From: Parapedobacter sp964498395
GTDB taxonomy: Bacteria > Bacteroidota > Bacteroidia > Sphingobacteriales > Sphingobacteriaceae
Assembly (NCBI GenBank): GCA_964498395.1
Contig: CAZCHE010000013.1
Coordinates: forward strand, 13,338 to 77,337
Length of the DNA: 64,000 nucleotides
Direction: 5' to 3'
Part shown: positions 8,471 through 18,100 of the stretch, one piece after another
How positions within the stretch are numbered: position 1 is the first letter of the stretch
Layout: each line of letters begins with the position of its first letter
Made by a program: the position numbers and the translations under genes
Notes under the pieces: model-generated
What the model was told of the DNA's origin: nothing
Seen by the model: only the letters and a program-made list of their open reading frames with translations
Databases searched by the model: none

Positions 8471-9025
8471 TCATCCACTCACCTTATCCATCCATTTTGC
8501 AAAGGAGTTTATGAATTCGCTTAAAAACGTCTTGGTGGACTCATTGATAAGATTTCCCTCGTTGTCGAATAGTTCGTCAGCATGGCCTATGTAAGCTTCG
8601 GGCTGCCCCATGGTTGGCATGTCGAGATATGCTAACGCTTGCCGTAGATGTTGGTTGGCTCCGAAAGCGCCAATGCTACTTGGCGACACACTCACGATGG
8701 CTGCTGGTTTACCATCCCAAGCACTTTCTCCATAAGGGCGAGATCCTACATCCAATGCATTCTTCAGCACGCCAGGTATGGAACGATTGTATTCTGGTGT
8801 CGCAAACAATACGCCATCCGATGTTGCCAATCCCTTTCGAAATGCCACCCATTCCTTTGGCGGTGTCGCATCAAGGTCCTCGTTATACAGCGGGAGCATG
8901 CTGATATCTATAAACGCTAGTTTAAGCGATTCCGGCGCCAAGGCTTTCAATGCAGATGCAGTCTTTTTGTTATAAGATTCTCGTCTCAAACTCCCAACGC
9001 AAACGGCTATTTTGTATGTCCTCAT
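8471..9025 (-). CDS. NAD(P)H-dependent FMN reductase (flavodoxin-like)
   Basis: A 184-residue flavoprotein of the NADPH-dependent FMN reductase family, which includes ChrR/YieF-type quinone, chromate and azo reductases. The FMN phosphate loop is GSLRRESYN (11-19) and a second flavin contact is the TPEYNRSIPGVLKNALD block. These soluble enzymes usually handle quinones and other electrophiles, and the physiological substrate cannot be read from sequence. It faces pyrF tail to tail and has no operon partner. Confidence 0.88.
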   Translation of the reverse strand: MRTYKIAVCVGSLRRESYNKKTASALKALAPESLKLAFIDISMLPLYNEDLDATPPKEWVAFRKGLATSDGVLFATPEYNRSIPGVLKNALDVGSRPYGESAWDGKPAAIVSVSPSSIGAFGANQHLRQALAYLDMPTMGQPEAYIGHADELFDNEGNLINESTKTFLSEFINSFAKWMDKVSG

Positions 9026-9112
9026 ACTTTTAATAAGCGTTCACGCATTAAAATGTTTGCGATTTTTGAATGTTTGTCGCTTTCTTGCCAAAAGGAGGTT
9101 GTTTTGGCCGGT

Positions 9113-10405
9113 TTAACCGAGAAAGGTCACCAATACCTTATCGATGCGATTGCCATCCATATCCACGACCTCAAACGAGTAATCTTTCCAAGTCGTTTTT
9201 TCGCCGACCATGGGCATGTGCCCCAATTTCAATAAAATCAGTCCGGCTATGGTGTTGACATTGCTCAACCCGTCTTCTTCGTCTTCGGAAATTTCAATAT
9301 GTAACGTGGTGAGTAGCTCATCGAGCTGGTACTGCCCATCGATGAGTAGGCTACCATCTTCACGGGCTACGATCTCCGGTCTTTCCGCTGTATCGCTTTC
9401 CGATATGTCACCTACCAGGCTGCTGAGGATGTCGTTGAGCGTGACGATACCCTGTAATGAACCATATTCATCCAACACGATGGCTTGGTGGATTTTCGAA
9501 CTCTTGAACTTGTTGAGGATGCTGTATGCAGAGCTGTTTTCGTGCACGTAATTAAGTGGCTGTGTAAGTTCCTGGAGGCGTATAGGCTGATCGATCAGGT
9601 ATTGCTTGAGCAACGACTTGATGTGTACAATGCCAATGATATTGTCTAACCCGCCTTGGCAAACCGGATAGACGGTGTGGCCACTTTCCAGAACGGTCTT
9701 TTTGTGGAACTGGTATTCATCATCGATGTCAAGCCATATAATGTTGCTGCGGTGGGTCATGAGGTTAATGGCTCGCTTGTCACCTAAGCTAAACACGCGG
9801 TCGACGATCTCGTGCTCGATATGTTCGATGGCGCCACTATCGGCACCCTCATCCACCAGGGCTTTGATTTCTTCTTCCGTGACGGCGTTTTGGGTCGTCT
9901 TGATATTCAGTAGGCGAACGACGGCTTCTGTAGTCATGCTCAGCAACCAAACGAATGGCGCTACCGCTTTGCTGAGGATGTTCATTGGAAACGCCACGAT
10001 CATGGCGTATTTTTCCGGAATGGCCATCCCAATCCGTTTGGGTACCAATTCACCGAATACCAAGGTGAGGAATGTGATGATGATGACGACAATGGCCACC
10101 GATACTTGGCTGCTATACGCGGCAAGCCATGAGATATCAGACAGGTAGACATTGAGGCGCTTCGCAATCGTAGCACCACCGAAAATACCGGTTAGGATGC
10201 CGATAAGCGTAATGCCAATCTGCACGGTCGATAGAAACTGGTTCGGTGATTCCTTAAGTTTCAGTACTTGTTTGGCGGAAGCATCTTTTCTGTCGATCAG
10301 TACCTGTAAGCGAGCTTTTCGGCTGGAAACAATAGCAATCTCGGATGCAGAAAAAAGGCCATTTAACAGGATTAACGCCAAGATAATCAGCGATTCTGTA
10401 AGCAT
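9113..10405 (-). CDS. CNNM/CBS-domain (CorC/HlyC-type) transporter-like membrane protein
   Basis: A 430-residue inner-membrane protein. The ATG at 10405 opens directly into the first membrane helix (LTESLIILALILLNGLFSASEIA). The order is an N-terminal CNNM/DUF21 membrane domain (about 1-190, with the SASEIA and LVFGELVPKR signatures), a pair of CBS domains (about 200-325) and a C-terminal CorC/HlyC domain (about 340-425, DEEDGLSNVNTIAGL). Relatives are linked to magnesium or cobalt efflux. The older 'hemolysin' name is historical. Lon lies upstream in the same direction, with 70 bases between lon's stop and this start, so weak cotranscription is possible. Confidence 0.88.
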   Translation of the reverse strand: MLTESLIILALILLNGLFSASEIAIVSSRKARLQVLIDRKDASAKQVLKLKESPNQFLSTVQIGITLIGILTGIFGGATIAKRLNVYLSDISWLAAYSSQVSVAIVVIIITFLTLVFGELVPKRIGMAIPEKYAMIVAFPMNILSKAVAPFVWLLSMTTEAVVRLLNIKTTQNAVTEEEIKALVDEGADSGAIEHIEHEIVDRVFSLGDKRAINLMTHRSNIIWLDIDDEYQFHKKTVLESGHTVYPVCQGGLDNIIGIVHIKSLLKQYLIDQPIRLQELTQPLNYVHENSSAYSILNKFKSSKIHQAIVLDEYGSLQGIVTLNDILSSLVGDISESDTAERPEIVAREDGSLLIDGQYQLDELLTTLHIEISEDEEDGLSNVNTIAGLILLKLGHMPMVGEKTTWKDYSFEVVDMDGNRIDKVLVTFLG

Positions 10406-10475
10406 GTAGCTAATATAGAAAATAATTTGAATAAACAAAATGTTGCTATCCAAAAAGCATAAAAGCGCCGATAGG

Positions 10476-12938
10476 CTACGCGACGGCTTCCGTCACCAGT
10501 TTCTTCGGCTTTTTTACTTTTTCTTTTAGCAGGGCAATATTGATCACCTCATGCATTTCTGAGACATAATGGAACGCCAAATCCTTCACGTAATCTTCCC
10601 TGATTTCTAAGATGTCTTTCTTGTTAGCTTTCGACAAGATGATTTCCTTGATATTGGCACGTTTGGCTGCCAGTATCTTTTCTTTTATCCCACCTACGGG
10701 AAGTACCTTCCCGCGCAGGGTGATCTCACCGGTCATGGCCAACTTATCCCTAACCTTACGTTGGGTGAAACTGGAAGCCAAAGCCGTCAGCATCGTGATG
10801 CCAGCCGACGGGCCGTCCTTGGGCGTGGCACCCGCAGGCACGTGAATATGCACGTCCCAAAGGTCAAACACCTTGTAGTCGATGCCAAATTCATCGGCAT
10901 GCGACCTGAGGTAAGCCATGGCGATGGTAGCTGATTCTTTCATCACGTCGCCGAGGTTACCGGTCAGTGTCAGTTTGCCTTTCCCCGGACTTAAGCTAGA
11001 TTCAATGTAGAGGATGTCGCCCCCGACTTGTGTCCATGCCAATCCGGTTACGACCCCGGCCACACTGTTATCCTCGTATAATTCTTTGTCGAATATGGGA
11101 GCACCCAGTATCTTTTCCACTTCAGCGGCGTCGATTGACTTGGGAAGCGGCGTATCCATGACGATGTTAGTCGCTACGCCACGCACCACCGAGCCAATTT
11201 TCTTTTCCAATCCACGTACTCCCGATTCGCGCGTGTATTCCTCGATGATTTTTTCAATGACCTTCGGCCGAATGGATAAGTCTTTTGCTTGGATGCCATG
11301 CTGCTCCCGCTGCTTGGGGATCAAGTGTTTTTTGGCAATCTCGATTTTTTCCTCGATGGTATAGCCATTTACTTCGATGATTTCCATACGGTCGAGCAAA
11401 GCGGGCTGTATGCTGCTTAAAGAATTGGCCGTAGCGATGAACATCACATTGGAAAGGTCGTAGTCCAATTCGACATAATGGTCGTAGAAAGCGCTGTTTT
11501 GCTCCGGATCAAGCACTTCGAGCAATGCAGATGACGGGTCACCCCGAAAGTCGCTCCCCACCTTATCGATTTCGTCAAGCACAAAGACGGGATTCGAAGT
11601 TCCAGCTTTTTTGAGCGACTGGATGATACGGCCCGGCATGGCGCCGATATATGTCTTTCGATGCCCCCTGATTTCGGCCTCATCACGGATGCCCCCGAGC
11701 GCCATCCGCGTGTATTTACGGCTAAGTGCCTTGGCGATGGATTTGCCAAGGGAAGTCTTACCGACACCGGGAGGGCCCACCAAACAAAGAATCGGGGCTT
11801 TCATGTTGTTTTTCAACTTTAACACCGCCAAATACTCGATGATGCGGCGTTTCACTTTTTCCAACCCGTAATGGTCTTTATCCAAAATCTTCTTGGCCCG
11901 TTGTAAGTCGAAATTGTCCTTGGTGAAGTCGTTCCAGGGGAGGTCAAGCAATAGCTCTAGGTAATTAAGCTGAACGGAATAATCTGCCGCAGCGGGATTG
12001 ATCCGTGCTAATTTATCAAGCTCTTTATTGAAATGCTCATTGACTTCCTTCGACCATTTTTTGGATTTGGCCCGTCTGCGCAAATCCTCCATTTCCAAAT
12101 CAGGGGTACTACCACCCAATTCTTCCTGGATGGTTTTGAGCTGTTGGTTCAGGAAATAATCCCGTTGCTGCTTATCCAAGTCACCTCGCACCTTGTTTTG
12201 TATCTGGGTTTTGAGCTCGAGCAACTGCAATTCCATGTTAAGCTGTTCCAACACCCTGGAAGCCCGTTTGTCCAAATCAGCCATTTCGAGCAATTGCTGT
12301 TTGAATGGCATGTCAGCATTGAGGTTGGAAGAGATGAAATTGATCAGGAACCCGGCGCTTTCGATGTTCTTGATGGCAATGCCCGCCTCACTTGGGATAT
12401 GGGGGGAAAGTTGGATGATCTGCAAAGCCATCTCTTTGATGGAAGAGATCAGTGCATTGAATTCCCGGTTAGGTTTGTGTTTCTTCTCCTCAAAGCGGTC
12501 GATATTGGCCTTGATATAAGGCTCGCTTTGGATTAATTCACGCAACCTGAAACGCTGTTTGCCCTGGATAATGACGGTGGTATTGCCGTCAGGCATCTGC
12601 AAGATCTTGATGATCATGGCCACGGTGCCTACTTTGTTCAGTTGATCGAACGTAGGGTCCTCGATAGACATGTCCTGTTGTGACACCACGCCAATGATAC
12701 GGTTGCCTTTGTAGGCTTCCTTTACCAATTTGATGGACTTATCCCTTCCTACGGTGATCGGGATGACTACACCAGGAAACAAAACCGTGTTGCGCAGGGG
12801 AAGGATAGATAATGATTCGGGTAATTCCGCATTGCTCATCTCATCTTCGTCCTGCTGGCTTAGCAGCGGAAAAAACTCGGTGTCTTCGTTTATGATGGGG
12901 ATAGCTTGGTTAAAATCGAATGGATCAAAGTTACTCAT
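10476..12938 (-). CDS. lon: ATP-dependent protease La
   Basis: An 820-residue cytosolic AAA+ serine protease that degrades misfolded and regulatory proteins. An N-terminal Lon substrate domain covers about 43-240. The AAA+ module has Walker A GPPGVGKT (388-395) and Walker B VFVLDEID (451-458). The C-terminal protease domain has the Ser-Lys dyad at S711 (PKDGPSAGI) and K752 (GGIKEK). All expected elements are present and the length is normal for the family. It is preceded by a 550-base AT-rich region. Confidence 0.97.
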   Translation of the reverse strand: MSNFDPFDFNQAIPIINEDTEFFPLLSQQDEDEMSNAELPESLSILPLRNTVLFPGVVIPITVGRDKSIKLVKEAYKGNRIIGVVSQQDMSIEDPTFDQLNKVGTVAMIIKILQMPDGNTTVIIQGKQRFRLRELIQSEPYIKANIDRFEEKKHKPNREFNALISSIKEMALQIIQLSPHIPSEAGIAIKNIESAGFLINFISSNLNADMPFKQQLLEMADLDKRASRVLEQLNMELQLLELKTQIQNKVRGDLDKQQRDYFLNQQLKTIQEELGGSTPDLEMEDLRRRAKSKKWSKEVNEHFNKELDKLARINPAAADYSVQLNYLELLLDLPWNDFTKDNFDLQRAKKILDKDHYGLEKVKRRIIEYLAVLKLKNNMKAPILCLVGPPGVGKTSLGKSIAKALSRKYTRMALGGIRDEAEIRGHRKTYIGAMPGRIIQSLKKAGTSNPVFVLDEIDKVGSDFRGDPSSALLEVLDPEQNSAFYDHYVELDYDLSNVMFIATANSLSSIQPALLDRMEIIEVNGYTIEEKIEIAKKHLIPKQREQHGIQAKDLSIRPKVIEKIIEEYTRESGVRGLEKKIGSVVRGVATNIVMDTPLPKSIDAAEVEKILGAPIFDKELYEDNSVAGVVTGLAWTQVGGDILYIESSLSPGKGKLTLTGNLGDVMKESATIAMAYLRSHADEFGIDYKVFDLWDVHIHVPAGATPKDGPSAGITMLTALASSFTQRKVRDKLAMTGEITLRGKVLPVGGIKEKILAAKRANIKEIILSKANKKDILEIREDYVKDLAFHYVSEMHEVINIALLKEKVKKPKKLVTEAVA

Positions 12939-13490
12939 GAATGTTTCCTGTCTTATCGTTGCGATAGCGCCATAATGGCAGCTATGTAATCTTTTATTGT
13001 CTAGTTATGTATACTCTTACCTAATTGCAAGGGTTATGCCAAGAGTAAACCTTTCCCGTTTTTCGTTGTCAAACAACATGTATGCTGAAAAAACGTCAGC
13101 TACGGGAACAACGGCAGGGGGAGAGGTTCACGCTTTGATATTGGGGTAAATATAGGGAAATTCGTATGGAGTTGTTCGATGAAAATAGTGCGATGAATAA
13201 TAAAAAGATGTTTTTGGAGTTTTATTTTTAACTTTCGCCAAGTTGCAAAGGCATTAATTGCGCCAATTACCCCAGTAGAAAGGGGGGCAATTGTTTTTGC
13301 GACCAGCGATAATGCCGTTTACATGTGGATTAAATGGTGTTTGAAAGCAGTTGAAATATCGTTAATTTTGTAGCACGGATATTGCAGTACTAAGGCGAAC
13401 GAAAAGGTTTCATAGCATAAATGGCTAGGCAATGAGAATCATTTATGGATGCTCGATGTGCAAAAAGATTTTTGAATAATTTAATTAGTG
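12939..13490. other. Long divergent intergenic region between lon and the TPR gene
   Basis: About 550 AT-rich bases with no credible ORF or tRNA. It contains a strong promoter for the TPR gene (13340-13370) and a short inverted repeat GTTGTCAAACAAC near 13066-13078. I did not recognise a CIRCE or sigma-32-type heat-shock signal for lon. Confidence 0.5.
13340..13370 (+). promoter_or_regulatory. Consensus Bacteroidota promoter for the TPR gene
   Basis: TTTG (13340-13343), a 19-base spacer and TAATTTTG (13363-13370) match the Bacteroidota TTTG-N19-TAnnTTTG consensus. The start codon is 120 bases further on, leaving a leader of about 110 bases. Confidence 0.65.
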
Positions 13491-14165
13491 ATGAAAAGAG
13501 ACAGATTAAACATGTTTTTAAGAAAACTTAATCGTGGTATTGCAGGAGGGGTATTATGTTTCGCGGTGTTGACGGCGAATGGGCAGACAGCAGAAACCGC
13601 ACCCAGTAACCCCAACGTCCGCTTGGGGCAAAAGGCACTGATAGACGGTGATTTCAAGGCTGCGGCCAATTATCTCCAAAAAGCGCTTCCAGCCGAAGCG
13701 AAAGATCCCGATGTGATGTATATGCTAGGTTATTCACAATTTCAGATAGGCGATTATAAAAAGGCATTGGAGTCGTTTGGCAAAGTGGTAGACCTTCGGC
13801 CGGATCATGGATCGGCCTATTATTACCGTGGTAAAGCTAACAATATCTTGGCGGTCCAAACCGATACGAAGGTTAGCGCTAGTAATCGGGAAAAGATGCT
13901 TAATACGGCTATCATTGACTATTCCAAGGCCATCGAGCTCAATGCCGATGACGTAAAACTGTATCAAAATCGGGCGGTTGCTTACCGTGATTTGGGCATC
14001 TTGCGTGGAACTTCAGGAACGGCCAACTACGATAAAGCGATTGCTGAAGAGGCTTACGACAAAAGTATTGCAGACTTCGAGCAGGTGCTCGTGTTGACAC
14101 CGGGTAAAAAGGATATCCAAACGGAGATTAAGAAAGCAAAGGTGTATCGGGATAACCTGAAATAG
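13491..14165 (+). CDS. Exported tetratricopeptide-repeat protein
   Basis: A 224-residue secreted or periplasmic TPR protein. The ATG at 13491 is used, since a GTG directly before it adds only one residue. The N-terminus carries basic residues and a hydrophobic segment (GIAGGVLCFAVLTANGQ) typical of a signal peptide. At least three TPR-like helix pairs follow (about 40-72, 73-105 and 135-170, the last interrupted by TSGTANYDKAIAEE). Repeats of this kind mediate protein contacts, and no enzymatic domain is present. It is transcribed alone, with its own promoter and terminator. Confidence 0.8.
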   Translation: MKRDRLNMFLRKLNRGIAGGVLCFAVLTANGQTAETAPSNPNVRLGQKALIDGDFKAAANYLQKALPAEAKDPDVMYMLGYSQFQIGDYKKALESFGKVVDLRPDHGSAYYYRGKANNILAVQTDTKVSASNREKMLNTAIIDYSKAIELNADDVKLYQNRAVAYRDLGILRGTSGTANYDKAIAEEAYDKSIADFEQVLVLTPGKKDIQTEIKKAKVYRDNLK

Positions 14166-14185
14166 ACACTATTTTTCGAATATGA

Positions 14186-14222
14186 AAAGAGCTTTGGTAA
14201 CCGTACCAAAGCTCTTTTTTTA
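14186..14222 (+). terminator. Rho-independent terminator of the TPR gene
   Basis: AAAGAGCTTTGGTA pairs with TACCAAAGCTCTTT around a short ACCG-region loop and is followed by a T-run. The structure is nearly symmetric (A-run before, T-run after), so it can also serve the convergent lipoprotein gene whose stop lies at 14220. Confidence 0.85.
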
Positions 14223-14768
14223 TTGGATAACACCGGTAATGATGTATTCGCTGTCACCCAAGATGCGCACCCGTTGTTGCTTAGCGATGCGGTACAGGGA
14301 GTCGGGATAGTAGTCAAGTTGCTCGGTTGTTTGGTACAGCATATTGTTCGTGCGGTTGGTGATCTCGATGTGTTTGATCGAGCCATCCCCGTGCCGGTGT
14401 ATACTGATTTTTTCCGTTCGCAATGCCGGGTCGAGGCTGGAGTATATGACGGTCGTAGCATTGCTGTCTACCGCATAACTGCCCCTCCATGCAGCTTTAT
14501 TGATATCCGAATCCACGAATAACGCCAGTTCATTCCCCCAGTCGGTTATCTGGGTGTGGCGATTTTCCGTTTCCCCATCCTTGGATACGGTCTTGGCAAT
14601 CGTGGGCGAATGCTGCTGCAATCGGGCTGCCTCTTGCTCGAAATAATGCGCCAAGCTGAAATGGGCTGGTACATCGTTATTGACCTGTGCCTCATCAGTG
14701 GATGTGCATGACACGGCCGACAGCGCAGCGCAGGCGAGGGCTATTTGTACAATATTTTTAGTTGCCAC
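14220..14768 (-). CDS. Hypothetical lipoprotein downstream of gpmI
   Basis: A 182-residue predicted lipoprotein that I do not recognise. It starts with GTG at 14768, eight bases after the gpmI stop. The signal region is VQIALACAALSAVS with the lipobox Cys at 21 (SAVSC). The mature part is rich in Thr, Asn and charged residues and contains ISIHRHGDGSIKHIEITNRTNN, with no known motif. The tight spacing indicates cotranscription with gpmI, though a functional link is not evident. Confidence 0.65.
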   Translation of the reverse strand: MATKNIVQIALACAALSAVSCTSTDEAQVNNDVPAHFSLAHYFEQEAARLQQHSPTIAKTVSKDGETENRHTQITDWGNELALFVDSDINKAAWRGSYAVDSNATTVIYSSLDPALRTEKISIHRHGDGSIKHIEITNRTNNMLYQTTEQLDYYPDSLYRIAKQQRVRILGDSEYIITGVIQ

Positions 14769-14776
14769 GTTTTCGA

Positions 14777-16306
14777 TTAAACCAATACATTTCCACCCAT
14801 TTCGACAGGAATAGGTACCCCCATGATTTTCAGTATGGTGGGTGCGATATCCCCCAATTTACCGTCAGCTATTGTTTTATAATCATCGTCAATAAGGATG
14901 CACGGCACCAAGTTAGTCGTGTGTGCAGTATTGACGGAACCATCCTCATTGATCATGAATTCCGCATTGCCGTGGTCAGCGATAATGATAAACGAATACC
15001 CAGCCTGTAGGCCGCATTCAACGACCTGTTTCGTACAGGCATCTGCCGTTTCTACCGCTTTGACCACCGCTTCGAATACACCGGTATGGCCAACCATGTC
15101 CGGGTTGGCAAAATTAAGGCAGATAAAGTCGGGCTTCCGGTCATTGATTTCCGCACAGATGGCATCGGCAATGCCTTGGGCACTCATTTCCGGTTGCAAG
15201 TCGTACGTAGCCACCTTCGGCGATGGAATGAGTATCCGGTTTTCACCCTCAAAAGGCTGTTCACGCCCACCCGAGAAAAAGAAGGTCACGTGTGGATACT
15301 TTTCGGTTTCGGCGATACGGGTCTGTGTCTTGCCATTCGATTCCAGTACTTCTCCAAGGGTATTGGTGAGGTTATCCTTATGGAACATGACCTTGACATT
15401 TTTGAAGGTATCGTCGTAGGCGGTCATCGTGATATAATGCAGATCGAGGGGCTGCATATCGTATTCGGGGAATGCCTTTTGTGTAAGGGCCAAGGTAATT
15501 TCACGACCGCGATCTGTCCTGAAATTGAAACAGACGACCACGTCACCATCCTTAATCGTTGCTAGGGGAGCACCATCTGCACCTGTCCGGACAATGGGCT
15601 TGGCAAATTCATCGGTAATCCCTGCTTCGTATGATTGCTTGATGGCCTCGGCAATGCTCTTGGTGGGATAGCCGGTGCCGTGCACCAGTAAATCGTAGGC
15701 TTGTTTTACGCGTTCCCAACGATTATCGCGATCCATGGCATAGTATCGGCCAATAGCGGATGCTAACTGACCGGTGCTCCCTGCCAGGAAATGCTCGAGG
15801 TCATTCACATGGCCCAGGCCTGAATTCGGGTCGGTGTCGCGCCCGTCAAGGAATGCATGGATAAATACCCGATCATTGCTTAGGCCTGCGTTTTTTGCGG
15901 CTTCGCATAGGCCCTTGACGTGTTCGATGTGGGCGTGTACGCCACCATCGGACAACAATCCGATGAAATGCACCTGCTTATCGTTGTTTTTAGCATATTG
16001 AAACGCCTCTTGCAACGTCTCGTTCCTGTTAAACTCGCCTTCCCGGACCGCTTTATGTATTCTCCCCAGCTCTTGATACACTACCCTGCCCGCGCCGAGG
16101 TTCATGTGACCGACCTCGGAATTGCCCATCTGGCCTTCAGGCAGGCCGACGGCCTCGCCGGATGCTTCCAGGCTCGAGGTTGGGTAGCTAGCGAGCAAAT
16201 GGTCTAAATAAGGGGTGTTTGCTGCCAGTACAGCATTTGAATCGTCGTTTTTGCCATAACCTAAACCATCCAAGATTATGAGCGCTACTTTTTTCTGATT
16301 GTTCAC
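14777..16306 (-). CDS. gpmI: 2,3-bisphosphoglycerate-independent phosphoglycerate mutase
   Basis: Interconverts 3- and 2-phosphoglycerate in glycolysis and gluconeogenesis, as a Mn-dependent alkaline-phosphatase-fold enzyme. I chose the GTG at 16306 (NNQKKVALIILDGLGYG), which yields 509 residues, the usual family length. Earlier starts add a tail not seen in the family. D13 and S63 (GNSEVGHMNLGAG) mark the catalytic metal site and the phosphoserine nucleophile. The C-terminal half carries the metal ligands around ADHGNAE. A TATATTTG -7-like element lies only six bases before this GTG, so the transcript may have almost no leader. It is followed by a lipoprotein gene in the same operon. Confidence 0.93.
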   Translation of the reverse strand: MNNQKKVALIILDGLGYGKNDDSNAVLAANTPYLDHLLASYPTSSLEASGEAVGLPEGQMGNSEVGHMNLGAGRVVYQELGRIHKAVREGEFNRNETLQEAFQYAKNNDKQVHFIGLLSDGGVHAHIEHVKGLCEAAKNAGLSNDRVFIHAFLDGRDTDPNSGLGHVNDLEHFLAGSTGQLASAIGRYYAMDRDNRWERVKQAYDLLVHGTGYPTKSIAEAIKQSYEAGITDEFAKPIVRTGADGAPLATIKDGDVVVCFNFRTDRGREITLALTQKAFPEYDMQPLDLHYITMTAYDDTFKNVKVMFHKDNLTNTLGEVLESNGKTQTRIAETEKYPHVTFFFSGGREQPFEGENRILIPSPKVATYDLQPEMSAQGIADAICAEINDRKPDFICLNFANPDMVGHTGVFEAVVKAVETADACTKQVVECGLQAGYSFIIIADHGNAEFMINEDGSVNTAHTTNLVPCILIDDDYKTIADGKLGDIAPTILKIMGVPIPVEMGGNVLV

Positions 16307-16311
16307 GAATG

Positions 16312-16319
16312 CAAATATA
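16312..16319 (-). promoter_or_regulatory. Candidate -7 element abutting the gpmI start
   Basis: On the minus strand TATATTTG matches TAnnTTTG and ends six bases before the GTG used for gpmI. No good -33 TTTG is seen at 19-23 bases, so this is tentative. Confidence 0.3.
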
Positions 16320-16558
16320 TGCTTTTTTGCAGATATCGGTATGGTGGTGCACACCACCGGTGCCCTCTTTAATGTCGATTAAACCCATGGGAAGCGGGTT
16401 GGAAAAATATGGCATGTTTTTGGCTACAGCAACCTGTGTGGATGCATCGTGTATAGATAAATGCGTTTTGTAGAAAAAATACTACAGCCATATAAGATGC
16501 AAAACACTAATATTGTTCGAGACTAAAAGCAGAATGACTATTTGAATATACAATTACT

Positions 16559-16975
16559 GTGAACGTGAAGGGATTTAGGTTGATAAAAAAGGTAGGAATA
16601 GCAGGAATGATGTGCCTGTTCATGATGACAAGCCTTGCCGGTATCAATGACGTCATCGATGATATTGCATCGTGCGTGAGGAGTGCCAATACGAAAGAGC
16701 TTTCCAAGCATTTCTCCTCGACGGTGAGCATGACGCTGTTAAATGACGAAGGGATTTATTCCCGGGTGCAAGCGGAAATCATACTGCGTGATTTTTTCAA
16801 TAAAAACACACCGACCAATGTGAAACTGGCCCACCGGCTGGATTCAAACCCCAATTTCAGGTATGTCGTACTTAACCTTGAGACGTCAAGAGAAACTTTT
16901 AGGGTTTCCTACAAACTTACCAACAATGACGATTCGTTTCAGGTCACGGAATTTCGAATAGAAACCATCTATTAA
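16559..16975 (+). CDS. DUF4783 family exported protein
   Basis: A 138-residue protein with an N-terminal signal-like segment and one compact domain. I recognise the DUF4783 pattern: DVIDDIASCVRSANTKELSK, then S-TVSMTLLND-G-YS--QAE-ILRDFF, then a C-terminal FRV-Y-L--N-D-FQ--EFRIE strand. The family has an NTF2/lumazine-like fold, is common in Bacteroidota, typically lies just before nadC as here, and has no known function. The start is a GTG, with another GTG two codons on; neither has a strong ribosome-binding site, so the exact N-terminus is uncertain. Confidence 0.78.
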   Translation: MNVKGFRLIKKVGIAGMMCLFMMTSLAGINDVIDDIASCVRSANTKELSKHFSSTVSMTLLNDEGIYSRVQAEIILRDFFNKNTPTNVKLAHRLDSNPNFRYVVLNLETSRETFRVSYKLTNNDDSFQVTEFRIETIY

Positions 16976-17192
16976 ACCAACCTAGGTAATTCCTAATTTT
17001 ATTTTTTTGCTGATTATTTTGTTTTAAATATCCATCTTAGCGGCGTTTTTAGACGTGTGCCTATCGGTGGTGTAGCCATTGGCGTACAGTGCCCTCACAG
17101 GTAGTTTGCAGTTAACTAAGGCAATTTGGGCAACGAAACGCTTATGCAGGGCTTTGGCGATTGGCGCTGTTTACCATTTTATTAACCTTGAG

Positions 17193-18053
17193 ATGAAGCA
17201 GGAAGAAAAAGAAAGGCTGAAATCCTTCGTTGCAGCGGCGCTGCGCGAGGATGTTGGTGAAGGAGATCATACATCCTTGGCCACCATACCGGAAGGGAAA
17301 TTAGGTGAGGCGCAATTGATTATTAAAGAGCATGGGGTGCTGGCCGGCCTTGAGGAGGCTGTAGAAGTGTTCCGGCAGGTAGATGATTCCCTTGAAGTCA
17401 ATACATTCAAGCAAGACGGCCAGGTCGTTGGAATCGGCGATGTGGTGTTGTTTGTAAGGGGCGGTATCCATAGCATTTTGGTGGCGGAGCGGCTTGTGCT
17501 CAATGTGATGCAGCGCATGAGCGGTATCGCTACCGCGACACACCAGGTGGTTGAGGCATTGGCTGGCACGGAGGCAAAGGTATTGGATACCCGAAAGACC
17601 ACACCACTTTTACGGTTTCTGGAGAAAAAAGCTGTTGCAGTTGGCGGTGGGGTAAACCACCGGTTCGGCTTGTATGATATGATCTTGATCAAAGATAACC
17701 ATGTTGATTACGCCGGAGGCATCGAGGCAGCCATTGAGCAGGCAGACGCGTATCGGCGGACATTGGGCAAACCCATGGAAATTGAAATTGAGGTCAGAAA
17801 CCTGGATGAACTCGAGCAGGTGTTGGCGATCGGAAAGATAGAACGAATCATGTTAGATAACTTCTCCCCAGAAGTTGTCGGTGAGGCAGTCAAGCGAATA
17901 GGCGGCCGTTATGTGACTGAGGCCTCCGGGGGCATTACCTTGGCTAATGTGCGGCAGTATGCCGAAGCCGGAGTAGATTATATTTCCATGGGAGCACTTA
18001 CCCATTCGGTAAAAAGCTTGGATATGAGTTTAAAAGCGAAGCTGCTTGATTAA
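17193..18053 (+). CDS. nadC: Nicotinate-nucleotide pyrophosphorylase (carboxylating), quinolinate phosphoribosyltransferase
   Basis: Converts quinolinate and PRPP to nicotinate mononucleotide and CO2 in de novo NAD synthesis. The ATG at 17193 (MKQEEKERLKSF) gives 286 residues, normal for NadC; the longer frame starting at 17079 is a non-homologous extension. Hallmarks are AALREDVGEGDHTS near the N-terminus, LNVMQRMSGIAT, LDTRKTTP with the substrate-binding Arg and Lys, GG--NHR-GL-D--LIKDNH, and the C-terminal phosphate loop EASGGI with DYISMGALTHS. The 217 bases after the DUF4783 gene hold no gene. Confidence 0.96.
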   Translation: MKQEEKERLKSFVAAALREDVGEGDHTSLATIPEGKLGEAQLIIKEHGVLAGLEEAVEVFRQVDDSLEVNTFKQDGQVVGIGDVVLFVRGGIHSILVAERLVLNVMQRMSGIATATHQVVEALAGTEAKVLDTRKTTPLLRFLEKKAVAVGGGVNHRFGLYDMILIKDNHVDYAGGIEAAIEQADAYRRTLGKPMEIEIEVRNLDELEQVLAIGKIERIMLDNFSPEVVGEAVKRIGGRYVTEASGGITLANVRQYAEAGVDYISMGALTHSVKSLDMSLKAKLLD

Positions 18054-18100
18054 GCATAAGGACTGTTGTTTTTTTTGTCTTTTTCGTTAACTTGCGATTC

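Noticed and set aside
12939..13490. CIRCE or sigma-32-type heat-shock promoter for lon
   Set aside because: No matching inverted repeat or consensus was found in the region.
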